Assembly (NCBI GenBank): GCA_025931335.1
Contig: JAICNG010000002.1
Coordinates: 1 to 64,000, forward strand
Source: Gemmatimonadaceae bacterium
GTDB lineage: Bacteria > Gemmatimonadota > Gemmatimonadetes > Gemmatimonadales > Gemmatimonadaceae
Direction: 5' to 3'
Length of the DNA stretch: 64,000 nucleotides
The position numbers were made by a program, and so were the translations under genes. Of this stretch, positions 19,201 to 26,189 are shown piece by piece; position 1 is the stretch's first letter, and each line of letters opens with the position of its first letter. A model generated the notes under the pieces. It searched no databases. It was not told the DNA's origin and saw nothing but the letters and a program-made list of their open reading frames with translations.

Positions 19201-19386
19201 GCGCGCAGCTTCCTGGCGCGCGGTCAGCTCTACGAGCAGTTAGGCGACCGCCAGCGCGCCACCGCCGCCTACGAGGAGTTCCTGAAGATCTGGACGGACG
19301 CATCGCCTGAGCTGCGCGACCAGCTGCGGCTGGCTCGAGAGGGCATCATTCGGCTCCGCGATGCACCGGCGACGAAGGTGCCCTGA
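16201..19386 (+). CDS. Transmembrane serine/threonine protein kinase with TPR-like region (kinase 2)
   Basis: A 1061-residue protein organised like kinase 1. It has glycine loop GTGGMG, VAVKVV lysine, HRDIKPEN near 141, DFG, and SPRYMSPEQ in the activation segment. A membrane helix (IIAGVAALVIAGGIWAA) lies near 303-322, then a TolB/FlgO-like region (ILVTPFDVQGD, VWTVVLGQV) and many TPR-like helical pairs. The GTGGMG loop is more canonical than PGGGMS of kinase 1. The ATG overlaps the aspA stop by four bases, so translation is probably coupled and the two products may share a regulatory context. Confidence 0.92.
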   Translation: MTDGVSGLLEELREALAPEYEVERVLGTGGMGAVFLGRDRRLDRLVAVKVVSPELAASEALRQRFLREARTIARLRHSSIVDVYTAGESNGLLYFIMQYVPGESLRDVLDREKRIPAARAAVILCDLAGALAYAHAHGVVHRDIKPENVLIDTRTGTAHLTDFGVARAFEAADDRMTGTGLIVGSPRYMSPEQAAGERELDGRSDIYSLGLIGYEMLTGAPTFSGASPVSVIAKQITEIPPPVATRADGVPPALANVIDRALAKDPNERWPDASAMTAALGDVVHGRAGVPAAAVPRPRTRRRNAIIAGVAALVIAGGIWAARTIGEAPSGFDRRKSILVTPFDVQGDPALAWLREGSVNMLTLNLASWSDLTVVDYDRSIDLLRDRDLDAASRIGLEDAREMARDAGVWTVVLGQVGRVGDSLMVVARAYDVESGKRVGEAARHTAPRDADPRMIFDAVARDLLDLAGAPPMRPELAQSTTSSLEAYRAYLFGLQALNRWQLDQADSAFRRATEADSTFALAYYKRSLARGWNRTVSDTSDVRLARAAARHATRLPQRERSLIESYLQLSQGLAAQSQANFEAGSAHLTAAERGYEAILARDSTDAEAWYGLADAYFHHGGAGTQLDPELGRKWTRALRAFNRTLALDSTFHLAYAHKLSLYQIGGTAGQPIIVVGDSVILLANDSVARAVGAQRVQTAREQAREMAVLQAKHWRYLDPDATQAHTAVVDGYSAAGHYDSAATALRQTMERPDIRTADMAYVLASLEMMAGAPDALTTLRTALDTYGLDSLLAAGGTRRLQSLAGAANVAAFYGALPEYERLLALVARVEPRLPGTNIPMRSITMMWRTMARLSLGMDSPQLRRSLDSSFAAIDRLSATAPGIQSQARGLAVLAFLTTRDTAYVAPLRRWGNRRVPAEVEALLALEAGDSPRAARIAAGFTPPDSVRLVTDAGAGLGRFAQAEIFARLGDLRRAVALYESIERKDLGLTFGTDPRWPLYARSFLARGQLYEQLGDRQRATAAYEEFLKIWTDASPELRDQLRLAREGIIRLRDAPATKVP

Positions 19387-19388
19387 TC

Positions 19389-19454
19389 CGATTGCGGAGT
19401 GCGGATTGCGGATGCGAGCCGCCGCCGTTGGTGCGCAATCCGCAGCTGCAATCT
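19389..19454. repeat. Composite repeat element B (ATTGCGG type)
   Basis: The left arm is GATTGCGGAGTGCGGATTGC, then a short GC-rich spacer, then a shorter complementary arm (GCGCAATCCGCAGCTGCAATC). It lies between kinase 2 and the nicotinate phosphoribosyltransferase gene, starting 2 bases after the kinase stop. Confidence 0.75.
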
Positions 19455-19485
19455 TCCCTCCCTCCCGTAATGCTCTCCCCGCCTC

Positions 19486-20550
19486 ATGCCTCCACGACGA
19501 CGTAAGCGGCTCGACCCCGCCGTGTTCAACCTGCCGGTCGAGAAGATGCGGCAGGGGTACTACTCGGATAAATACTTCGTTCGGGCACGCGAGATCTTGC
19601 GGGCCGATGGCCACTCGCCGAGGGTGACGATGCAGGTGTTCGGCAAGACGCAGGCGTTTCTCGGCGGGATGGACGAGGCGATCGCGATTCTCAAGCTGTG
19701 CGCCGACGACTGGAGCGCGCTCGACGTCCATGCGCTCTACGATGGCGATCGGATCGAGCCGTGGGAGACGGTGATGCTGATCGAAGGCCCGTACGATGCC
19801 TTCGCGCATCTCGAGACGCTCTACCTTGGCGTGCTGGCGCGGCGCACGCGTGTAGGAACGAACGTGCGAGCGGTGGTGGAGGCGGCCCGTCCGAAGCAGG
19901 TGATGTTCTTCCCTGCCCGTCACGATCACTGGCTGGTGCAGACGGGCGACGGCTACGCCGCGCACATCGCCGGGGCGATCGGCGTGTCGACCGACGCCCA
20001 GGCGAGCTGGTGGGGCTCGTCAGGCATCGGGACGGTGCCGCACGCCCTGATCGCCGCCTATCACGGCGACACCGTGCTCGCGACGCAGAAGTTCGCCGAG
20101 TACATGGATCCGGAGGTGCAGATCATCACGCTCGTCGACTATGACAACGACTGCGTGGCGACGAGCCTCGACGTGGCTCGGACGCTGGGCGATCGGCTGT
20201 GGGGAGTGCGGATCGATACCTCCGAGAATCTGGTCGACAAATCGATCGTTCCGGTGATGGGCTCGTTCCGCCCGACGGGCGTGAACCCGCATCTCGTCTG
20301 GAACGTCCGGAACGCGCTCGACACGGAGGGCTTCGGCCACGTGAAGATCGTGGTCTCCGGCGGGTTCACGGCCGAGAAGATCCGGTTCTTCGAGGAGCAG
20401 CTGGTGCCGGTGGACGCCTACGGCGTGGGCTCATCGCTGTTCGCCGGCCGTTTCGATTTCACGGCCGACATCGTCCTGTTAGAGGGAGGGCGCCAGGGCA
20501 AGGTCGGCCGGGAGTTTCGGCCGAACAAGCGGCTGGAGAAGGTGAAGTAG
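19486..20550 (+). CDS. pncB: Nicotinate phosphoribosyltransferase
   Basis: A 354-residue member of the short nicotinate/quinolinate phosphoribosyltransferase family, which makes nicotinate mononucleotide from nicotinate, PRPP and ATP. Family-typical stretches are FNLPVEKMRQGYYSDKYF near the N-terminus, the RHDHWLVQTGDGYAAHIAG block, GTVPHALIAAYHGD, and the phosphate-binding end VSGGFTAEKIRFFEE and DAYGVGSSLF. It forms the second step of Preiss-Handler salvage after the nicotinamidase-like enzyme encoded upstream. Repeat elements B and C bracket the gene on both sides. Confidence 0.9.
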   Translation: MPPRRRKRLDPAVFNLPVEKMRQGYYSDKYFVRAREILRADGHSPRVTMQVFGKTQAFLGGMDEAIAILKLCADDWSALDVHALYDGDRIEPWETVMLIEGPYDAFAHLETLYLGVLARRTRVGTNVRAVVEAARPKQVMFFPARHDHWLVQTGDGYAAHIAGAIGVSTDAQASWWGSSGIGTVPHALIAAYHGDTVLATQKFAEYMDPEVQIITLVDYDNDCVATSLDVARTLGDRLWGVRIDTSENLVDKSIVPVMGSFRPTGVNPHLVWNVRNALDTEGFGHVKIVVSGGFTAEKIRFFEEQLVPVDAYGVGSSLFAGRFDFTADIVLLEGGRQGKVGREFRPNKRLEKVK

Positions 20551-20552
20551 AG

Positions 20553-20662
20553 AAGGAGCGATTGCGGAGTGCGGATTGCGAGTTGCGGTTGCGTACCTCC
20601 AACCGCATCGCGGCCCGACCGAAGGCCTCCTGCAATCCGGACTCCGCAATCCACAATCCGGA
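20553..20662. repeat. Composite repeat element C (ATTGCGG type)
   Basis: The left arm has units such as GATTGCGGAGTGCGGATTGC and GTTGCGGTTGCG (20559-20595). The right arm has TGCAATCCGGACTCCGCAAT and CACAATCCGGAG (20629-20661). About 33 bases of non-repeat spacer separate them. The right arm ends just upstream of the next gene and supplies its Shine-Dalgarno-like GGAG. Confidence 0.75.
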
Positions 20663-20670
20663 GACCCTCA

Positions 20671-21039
20671 GTGGCCCGAACGCAGCTCACCGGCGCCGGC
20701 ACCCAGCTGATCCACACGCTGGAGGAGGCCGCCACGTACCTGCAGCGGCTGCACGGCATCGTCGAGAAAATGGCGATGGCGCACAGGCTTCAGCAGCCCA
20801 CCGGCCCGTTCGCACAGCAGCTGCGCCGGGCGGCGACTCCGCTCGTGGGGATGCTGAAGGTTCAGTACTCCTTTCTGGCCGACCAGGTATCGGGGCTGAT
20901 CCTCATCGCCACGCGCGGCGGGAACGAGCAACGCAAGGTTTCCGCGCTCCGTGAAGGCGTGGCGCAGCTGCGCGCGCAGCTCGAGGTCGCGACCAACAAG
21001 GTCTACGAGCAACACGCAGTCGAGAGCAACGAGGACTGA
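20671..21039 (+). CDS. Small hypothetical helical protein
   Basis: A 122-residue soluble protein, apparently all helical (LIHTLEEAATYLQRLHGIVEKMA, FAQQLRRAATPLVGMLKVQYSFLADQVSGLILIATRGG, LREGVAQLRAQLEVATNKVYEQ). No family is recognised. GTG 20671 is chosen because GGAGA precedes it and upstream sequence is repeat element C; the ORF-track start at 20569 would translate the repeat. The last codons form part of the left arm of a perfect 19-bp hairpin. Confidence 0.6.
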   Translation: MARTQLTGAGTQLIHTLEEAATYLQRLHGIVEKMAMAHRLQQPTGPFAQQLRRAATPLVGMLKVQYSFLADQVSGLILIATRGGNEQRKVSALREGVAQLRAQLEVATNKVYEQHAVESNED

Positions 21040-21073
21040 GGAGCGAGCGCACCCCGCTCGCTCCTCAGTCCTC
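21031..21073. terminator. Perfect 19-bp hairpin between convergent genes (repeat element D)
   Basis: GAGGACTGAGGAGCGAGCG (21031-21049) and its exact complement (21055-21073) flank a 5-nt loop. The arms are made of the GAGGAGT-type 7-bp units. It sits between the small hypothetical gene and hemA, which converge, and is suited to stop transcription from either side, although there is no T-tract. Confidence 0.65.
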
Positions 21074-21075
21074 AG

Positions 21076-22362
21076 TCAGAGTCCGAACAGCTCCCGCGCC
21101 ATTCGAGCGTAGGGTTCAGCCTGTCCCGTGCCCGCCTCGCGGCGAAGGCGTCGCGTGGGGTCGTGGAGCAGGTGGTTCATGAGCGACACCGACAGGTGCT
21201 CGACCTGCTCGCGCGCCGTATCGTCCAGCATCGGCAGGCGCTGTAGCGCGCGCGCGAGCTCGCGGCGGCGAATGGCGTCGGCGTGCTGACGCAGCTCGCG
21301 CAGCAGGGGCTCGAGCGCCATGCCCTCGCGCCACCGCTCGAAGCGCGCCGTCTCCTCGCTCACGATCTGCTCCACCCGGGGAATCTCGGCGCGGCGTTCG
21401 GCCAGTCCGCACTGCACGCGGTCTCGCAGGTCATCCACGTCGAACACCCGGACGCCAGGGAGCTCCCGCACGGCGGGATCGATGTCTCTGGGAACGGCGA
21501 TGTCGATGCAGACCAGCGGACGACCGGGTCGCTCGCCCATAGCGTCGCGCACCAGTGCCGGGCTGATGATCGTGTGCGGTGCGCCGGTCGACGTGATGAC
21601 GATGTCGGCCCACACGATCCCCTCACGCAGGAACTCGACGCTCATCCCTCGCCCGTTCGACGCCTGTGCGAGCTCGTGGGCGCGGTGGTATGTTCGATTC
21701 ACCACGGCGATCTGCCAGTCCCCTCGGGCGCGCAACGCGGCCGCAGCGCGCTCGCCCATCTTCCCCGCTCCGACGACGAGCACGTGTCGTCCCCCGCCCT
21801 CGATGGCGACGCGCTCGGCGAGCTCGACCGCGACGGAGCCGATGCTCGCCGCGTTCCGCGCGATCTCCGTTTCGGCGCGGGCGCGCCGGCCCGCACGGAT
21901 CGCCGTCCGGAAGAGCATCGACAACACGGGACCTGCCGCGCCAACGCGATGCGCAGACTGGTAAGCGCGATCGACCTGCCCAAGCACCTCGGATTCTCCG
22001 AGCACCACCGAGCGCAGGCCGGCGGCCACACTGCACAGATGCGTCACCGCGTCGACGGCCGTCAGGCACTGGACGTATGGCTGGAACTGCGCGCGATTGA
22101 CCGCGCGCGTCTCGGCGAGAAAGTCGGCCAGCGCCGAGCGGGACGCGACCACGTCATCGTCGGTGCCGCGGACGACCGCGTAGAGCTCCACCCGGTGGCA
22201 CGTCGAGAGGATCGCGAGCTCCGCGACAGGCCAGTGCGATTCCGCACGCTTGTGCATCGCGCGGGCCAACGCCGTCTCGAGCGCCGCCGTGTCGTACGCC
22301 AGCCGCTCACGAACCGTCAGTGGAGCGGCCGTGTGACTGAGGCTCAGACAGAGCAGCGTCAT
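21076..22362 (-). CDS. hemA: Glutamyl-tRNA reductase
   Basis: A 428-residue enzyme of the C5 pathway: it reduces glutamyl-tRNA(Glu) to glutamate-1-semialdehyde using NADPH, the first committed step to haem. The catalytic cysteine is in ILSTCHRVELY (Cys55). Other hallmarks are GLRSVVLGESEVLGQV, the nucleotide-binding HVLVVGAGKMGERAA, ITSTGAPH, and a C-terminal dimerisation helix region. The ORF track extends upstream to 22434; ATG 22362 starts the conserved MTLLCLSLSHTAAPL. It overlaps the upstream HmuY-like gene by four bases. Confidence 0.95.
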   Translation of the reverse strand: MTLLCLSLSHTAAPLTVRERLAYDTAALETALARAMHKRAESHWPVAELAILSTCHRVELYAVVRGTDDDVVASRSALADFLAETRAVNRAQFQPYVQCLTAVDAVTHLCSVAAGLRSVVLGESEVLGQVDRAYQSAHRVGAAGPVLSMLFRTAIRAGRRARAETEIARNAASIGSVAVELAERVAIEGGGRHVLVVGAGKMGERAAAALRARGDWQIAVVNRTYHRAHELAQASNGRGMSVEFLREGIVWADIVITSTGAPHTIISPALVRDAMGERPGRPLVCIDIAVPRDIDPAVRELPGVRVFDVDDLRDRVQCGLAERRAEIPRVEQIVSEETARFERWREGMALEPLLRELRQHADAIRRRELARALQRLPMLDDTAREQVEHLSVSLMNHLLHDPTRRLRREAGTGQAEPYARMARELFGL

Positions 22363-22982
22363 GGCCGGCTCATCGCAGCGCGCCGCTCCGCCCACCGGGC
22401 GGGGAGCGGGTACGTATAGCGCACGGTGAGACACCCCGGTCGCAATCCGGTACAGTAGTACCCCAGCACTTCCATGCTCGCGAATCGGCCGTCGCGCGTG
22501 CGCACGACGTAGGCGTGGCCCGCCGGCTCGAGCAGATGGGTCAGCATGCTGTACCGATACCAGCGCCGAATCGCCGCGTTGCTCGTGTCCTGCGCGGCAA
22601 CGTTGACCACGAAGCCGTCATCGGGCGCATGGCGCACGTCCTCGAATCGCCTCGGCCCGAGGTCGGCGATCGCATCCGAGGCGATCACCATGTAGCGTCG
22701 AACCGCGACGTCCCATCCGGCGGTGTCCGGCGGCGCGACGACGCCGCCACGATCGAAATCGACGTACTGCCACACCGTCGCGTCGGTCGCATCGACGGTG
22801 ATGGTGTCATCGTGACGCGACCTCGAATCCGGCGACGCGGTCGTGTGCGGAGTGGGATCGAAGGTTGGCACCGAGCGCTTCGTCACCGACGATAGCACGA
22901 GGTAGCCAGTGACGAAGATGAATAGCGCGAAGCCCCCGAGCAGCAGGAGCGGGGGGCGGGACGGTCTTTCCGCATCCGGCAT
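22359..22982 (-). CDS. HmuY-like membrane-anchored protein
   Basis: A 207-residue protein with one N-terminal membrane helix (LLLLGGFALFIFVTGYLVL) and an exported domain. Its motif order resembles HmuY-family haem-binding proteins: VWQYVDFDRGGVV, GWDVAVRRYMV, WYRYSMLTHLLEP, YVVRTRDGRFASMEVLGYY, and a final CLTVRYTYP. Haem binding is a family-based inference, and I cannot confirm axial ligands. The gene runs directly into hemA with an ATGA overlap, so haem-related function is plausible on context. ATG 22982 is used; the longer ORF has no signal ahead of the helix. Confidence 0.6.
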   Translation of the reverse strand: MPDAERPSRPPLLLLGGFALFIFVTGYLVLSSVTKRSVPTFDPTPHTTASPDSRSRHDDTITVDATDATVWQYVDFDRGGVVAPPDTAGWDVAVRRYMVIASDAIADLGPRRFEDVRHAPDDGFVVNVAAQDTSNAAIRRWYRYSMLTHLLEPAGHAYVVRTRDGRFASMEVLGYYCTGLRPGCLTVRYTYPLPARWAERRAAMSRP

Positions 22983-23048
22983 GCGGCCGTATGATACCGG
23001 GCACCGCACGCATGTCAATCGGGGCTGCCCTTTCATGGAGGCGCGACC

Positions 23049-23438
23049 ATGGACGTGCCGATGGAGCGGGTGAATGCGGCGAAGAACGCGGCGCTCTGGA
23101 CGCTGAAGGTTGTGCTCGCGGCCGTGTTCTTTGTGGTCGGAATCCAGAAGCTTCTCGGCGGAACGGCCTGGGTTCAGCTCTTCGCGATGGCCGGCTATCC
23201 AGAGTGGTTCCGGACGGTGGTGGGCGCCATCGAAACGGCGGGTGGTGTCGCACTCCTGATCCCCGCGCTCGCCGCGTACGCGGCCATCGCGCTGGCCGTC
23301 GTTATGTTCGGCGCCACCTTCACACAGCTGGTGAGCGGCGCTGGGTGGGATGCGCTCGCGTCGTTGGCGCTGCTGGTGGCGCTGGTCGTCGTCGCTCGGT
23401 TGCGCTGGTCACACGCGCTGCACGAGACGCGGCAGTGA
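23049..23438 (+). CDS. DoxX-like small membrane protein
   Basis: A 129-residue protein with four predicted membrane helices and the DoxX-family layout (TLKVVLAAVFFVVGIQKLLGG, a helix after GAIETAGGVALLIP, and two more). Family members are linked to thiosulfate or quinone-related redox or thiol homeostasis, but most are uncharacterised. It is the first gene of a tightly coupled five-gene set; its stop overlaps the next start (GTGA). GGAGG lies upstream of the ATG. Confidence 0.7.
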   Translation: MDVPMERVNAAKNAALWTLKVVLAAVFFVVGIQKLLGGTAWVQLFAMAGYPEWFRTVVGAIETAGGVALLIPALAAYAAIALAVVMFGATFTQLVSGAGWDALASLALLVALVVVARLRWSHALHETRQ

Positions 23439-23836
23439 CGGCCGTCCCGGTCGGATCGACGGCGCCTCTGGACCGGCGCGCGGCGAAGTTCCGGCAGGCG
23501 GCGTTCGTGTACCTGCATGTGGCCATTCTCTACGAGGCCGCGGCCCTGGCGATGATGCGTCGCGGCATGCTCCCGTCGCGGTTCGGCCCTCCGTGGATCT
23601 GGATGCTCGCCGGCGCCGTCGTGGCGGCGCTGGTATTCATCGGACTCGTCCGCTGGCAGAACGTGTGGTTCGCGCGCGCCGTGTGGGCGATCCACGGCTT
23701 GCGAGTTCCGGCGCTGGTGAGCGGCGCCTTTTTCGCCGACGAAGCGCCGCGCATGTCCTCGGCGTTTTATCTGACCGCGCTGGTGGTGGTGGTCATCAAT
23801 CTGTGGATGCTCGCGCGCGCGGGATGGGACCTGTGA
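23435..23836 (+). CDS. Small membrane protein of unknown function
   Basis: A 133-residue protein with about three hydrophobic helices (FVYLHVAILYEAAALAMM, WIWMLAGAVVAALVFIGLV, FYLTALVVVVINLWMLARAG). The middle segment RWQNVWFARAVWAIHGLRVPALVSGAFF lies between them. No family is recognised. The GTG start overlaps the DoxX-like stop by four bases and its own stop overlaps the Mrp gene start, so it is translated as part of the coupled set. Confidence 0.6.
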   Translation: MTAVPVGSTAPLDRRAAKFRQAAFVYLHVAILYEAAALAMMRRGMLPSRFGPPWIWMLAGAVVAALVFIGLVRWQNVWFARAVWAIHGLRVPALVSGAFFADEAPRMSSAFYLTALVVVVINLWMLARAGWDL

Positions 23837-24669
23837 GCTTCCGGACGTATCGCGAGGTCACCGGGGATGACCGGTCCCAACTCGGGGAGCAGGTCGCCGC
23901 CCAACGGGAACGCGTGCACGATCGACTGCGCGACGTCACGCGAGTCGTCGCGATCATGAGCGGCAAGGGTGGCGTGGGAAAGAGCTTCGTGACCGCCGCG
24001 ATCGCGCGCGGGCTCGCGCGTCGCATGCCCCGTGGCGTCGGGGTGTTGGACGCGGACCTGTCGAGCCCCACCACGGGACGCCTGCTCGACGCGCGCGGGC
24101 CCTTGCGCATCGACGAGCACGGGGTGCATCCGGCGCGCGGGAGTGGAGGTGTGGTCGTCTGCTCGATGGATCTGCTGCTCGAGGACGGCGCGCCACTCGC
24201 CTGGCGGGAGCCGGCGAGCGAGCGCTTCGTCTGGCGAGGCACGCTCGAAGCCGGCGCGTTGCGCGAGTTCCTCGCCGACGTGGTGTGGGGTGAGCTCGAC
24301 GTCCTGCTCATCGATCTGCCGCCCGGAACCGACCGCCTCGACGACCTCACGGAGCTCGTGCCGACGCTCGCCGGGGTGATCGCGGTGACGATCCCGAGCG
24401 AGGAGTCGCGCCGCTCGGTGGAGCGTGCGATGCGCCGCGCCGCGCAGGCAGGCGTGCGACTGATCGGCGTCGTGGAGAATATGAGCGGGTACGCGTGCGC
24501 TCGGTGCGGCGCGATCGCCCCGCTCCACGAGGGGAGCGCGGGTTCCATGCTCGCCGAGACGTTCGGCGTTCCGCTTCTCTACCGGCTCCCATTCCTGCCC
24601 GGCGACAGCGCCGATCGACCCGCGGTCCTCGACGCGCTCACCGCCTCGTGTCTGGCGGCGCTGCCGTGA
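23833..24669 (+). CDS. mrp: Mrp/NBP35-type P-loop ATPase (Fe-S carrier family)
   Basis: About 278 residues. It has a deviant Walker A MSGKGGVGKSFVTAAIARGL, switch regions (GVLDADLSSPTTGRLL), LLIDLPPGTDRLDDLTE, and VENMSGYACARCG. Mrp/ApbC proteins carry Fe-S clusters to apo-targets; the CxxC in YACARCG fits the C-terminal cluster-binding CxxC of that family. The N-terminal DUF59 domain seen in many Mrp proteins is absent. The start may be GTG 23833, overlapping the previous stop, or ATG 23824. The position between membrane, zinc-ribbon PCP_red and ferredoxin genes points to Fe-S delivery. Confidence 0.85.
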   Translation: MSFRTYREVTGDDRSQLGEQVAAQRERVHDRLRDVTRVVAIMSGKGGVGKSFVTAAIARGLARRMPRGVGVLDADLSSPTTGRLLDARGPLRIDEHGVHPARGSGGVVVCSMDLLLEDGAPLAWREPASERFVWRGTLEAGALREFLADVVWGELDVLLIDLPPGTDRLDDLTELVPTLAGVIAVTIPSEESRRSVERAMRRAAQAGVRLIGVVENMSGYACARCGAIAPLHEGSAGSMLAETFGVPLLYRLPFLPGDSADRPAVLDALTASCLAALP

Positions 24670-25112
24670 AGTTCCTCTGCATTGAATGCGATGCGCAGAT
24701 GCGTTTCGAGGAGCGCCAGCAGCCCGGCGACGGGACGTTCGCCGCGGCGTTCGCGTGCGATCGATGCGGCCGGCGGATTGCCATGCTGGCGAACCCCATG
24801 GAAACCCAGCTCGTCGAATCGTTGGGGGTGAAGATCGGCGGGCGTACGCTCGAGCCGGAGCCGATGGAGATCGTGCGGGGAGCGCTCGTGGCTCGCGAGG
24901 GCGCGTTCGTCGACGAGTCCGGCCTGAGCGACGGGCGTGTGCGTCCCCGCTTCAGCGATGAGAGCCAGGAGCGGCTGGCGCGCGTGCCGAGCTTCGTGCG
25001 TGGAATGGTGAAGCGGCTCTACACCGAGTACGCCGTCGAGCGCGGTATCGCCGAGATCACGCCGGACGTCATGGATCGCGCGCGAAGCGAGCTCGGCCTG
25101 GAGGGCATGTGA
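24666..25112 (+). CDS. Zinc-ribbon-like protein with C-terminal PCP_red-like domain
   Basis: A 148-residue protein. The N-terminus has two CxxC pairs (CIEC at 5-8, CDRC at 31-34), suggesting a zinc ribbon or Fe-S site. The C-terminus (about 103-148, RVPSFVRGMVKRLYTEYA.ERGIAEITPDVMDRAR) matches the PCP_red domain known from the end of the light-independent protochlorophyllide reductase B subunit. No bch or chl gene is present, so chlorophyll synthesis is not implied. The GTG start overlaps the Mrp stop. Two other proteins in the island carry the same domain. Function unknown; an Fe-S or haem-related role is inferred from neighbours. Confidence 0.75.
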   Translation: MKFLCIECDAQMRFEERQQPGDGTFAAAFACDRCGRRIAMLANPMETQLVESLGVKIGGRTLEPEPMEIVRGALVAREGAFVDESGLSDGRVRPRFSDESQERLARVPSFVRGMVKRLYTEYAVERGIAEITPDVMDRARSELGLEGM

Positions 25113-25354
25113 GCGCGTCGCGCGACGGGCGTATCGCGCACGGGTTGCGCCTATGCATCGATCGGTCGCTCTGTGTCGGTTTTGGCGACTGTGTCGACAT
25201 CGCGCCCGAGGCATTCCAGCTCGACGACGACAGCATCGCGATTCTGATCGATCCCGACCGCGTGGATCGCGAGCGGCTGCTCAGGGCGTGCGACGCGTGC
25301 CCGGTCGATGCGATTACGGTGTGGGGGGAGGACGGGGCGCAGCTCGTTCCCTAA
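25109..25354 (+). CDS. Small single-cluster ferredoxin, probably [3Fe-4S] type
   Basis: An 81-residue ferredoxin. The first cluster motif reads CVGFGDC, where typical [4Fe-4S] members have CxxCxxC; the middle cysteine is replaced by Phe. The last ligand is in CDACPVDAITV. Loss of the second cysteine predicts a [3Fe-4S] cluster, as in P450-type ferredoxins. It probably carries electrons for, or receives a cluster from, the adjacent Mrp system. The GTG start overlaps the previous gene's stop by four bases. It ends the coupled five-gene set and is followed by a 30-bp inverted repeat. Confidence 0.8.
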   Translation: MSASRDGRIAHGLRLCIDRSLCVGFGDCVDIAPEAFQLDDDSIAILIDPDRVDRERLLRACDACPVDAITVWGEDGAQLVP

Positions 25355-25359
25355 CGACC

Positions 25360-25463
25360 AAGAACCCGGGATCAGGGGATCGCGGGGTCGAGGGATCGAG
25401 GGCGCACCACAGGTCACCGCGCCCTGATCCCCTGACCCCGCGATCCCCTGATCCCGGGTTCTT
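25360..25463. repeat. Composite repeat element E with perfect 30-bp inverted arms
   Basis: The arms at 25360-25389 and 25434-25463 are exactly complementary (outer end AAGAACCCGGGATCAGGGG). Inside them a further near-complementary stretch leads to a loop of about 13 bases. The units are of the GGGATCAGG/GGGATCGAG type. It fills the gap between convergent ferredoxin and DUF2231 genes, with the right arm reaching into the DUF2231 stop codon, and probably works as a two-way terminator. Confidence 0.85.
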
Positions 25464-25977
25464 ACGCCCTCTGCCGCCTCGTCGCCGCATCGACCGCGCT
25501 CGCCGGTTGACCCGAGAGCGAGCTCGGGGAATTGACATGAGCACCCTCGTCGACGCTGACACCGAGTCGCGCGATCAGCTCTCCCCCTAACCACCCTGTC
25601 ACACCGATCAGGATGACGCCAACGACACCCAGGCCGATCGCCATTGGGGAGGGCGTCGAGGGCGCGAGCAGGCGCGAGAACCAGCTCATCCCGAAGAGCA
25701 GGAGGACGAACGAGTTTCCGAATCCGTGAAAGAGCCCGATCCGCTTCGCGCGCGTGCCCTTGGGAATGCCGAACCAATCGATCACACCGAAGAGCGCCGC
25801 TGCAAGCCCACCGATGAGCCCTGCCGAGATCATCCCGAACGAGACGTCGCCCCACCGCGGGTTGTCGGTGAAGATCTGAATCACGTCGAAGATGACCGCG
25901 GTCGTCAGCAAGCCCACCGGGAACACGATCAGCATGGGGTGAATGGCGTGACCGAACAGCGTGGCGCGGCTTCTCAT
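25462..25977 (-). CDS. DUF2231-like membrane protein
   Basis: A 171-residue membrane protein with about four helices. It begins ATLFGHAIHPMLIVFPVGLLTTAVIFDVI, the typical opening of DUF2231 proteins (conserved HPMLI.FP), and continues through FGVIDWFGIPKGTRAKRIGLFHGFGN. The C-terminal tail is soluble. Members are often found near cytochromes or haem proteins, but function is unknown. ATG 25977 is chosen over the longer ORF. It is the only gene on the minus strand within the respiratory island. Confidence 0.7.
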   Translation of the reverse strand: MRSRATLFGHAIHPMLIVFPVGLLTTAVIFDVIQIFTDNPRWGDVSFGMISAGLIGGLAAALFGVIDWFGIPKGTRAKRIGLFHGFGNSFVLLLFGMSWFSRLLAPSTPSPMAIGLGVVGVILIGVTGWLGGELIARLGVSVDEGAHVNSPSSLSGQPASAVDAATRRQRA

Positions 25978-26053
25978 GACGTCGCTCCTTGCAAGCGGTG
26001 GTAGGGCGCGCGACGCCGTCACGCGTCGCAATATCCGCTCCCGCCCAACCCGC

Positions 26054-26082
26054 TTGACAGGCTTGGCCACGTCCCGCATACT
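26054..26082 (+). promoter_or_regulatory. Sigma70-like promoter for the usp/respiratory gene run
   Basis: TTGACA at 26054-26059 and CATACT at 26077-26082 are separated by 17 bases, close to the bacterial housekeeping consensus. The site lies in the divergent gap between the DUF2231 gene and the UspA-PCP_red gene and points toward the latter. Transcription would start near 26089. Confidence 0.55.
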
Positions 26083-26189
26083 CGCCGCGGCAAATTGCCG
26101 GGCGTGCGGGCGCGGTGTTCCTTTCGGCGTCGAGGCCACGCACTGAAGCGGTCACGGTTCCCACCGATCCCCTTGCCGAAGGCGGACGC

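Noticed and set aside
19389-20662. Composite transposon around pncB flanked by elements B and C
   Set aside because: Both elements are short hairpin repeats found throughout the window, no transposase is present, and neighbouring genes look native.
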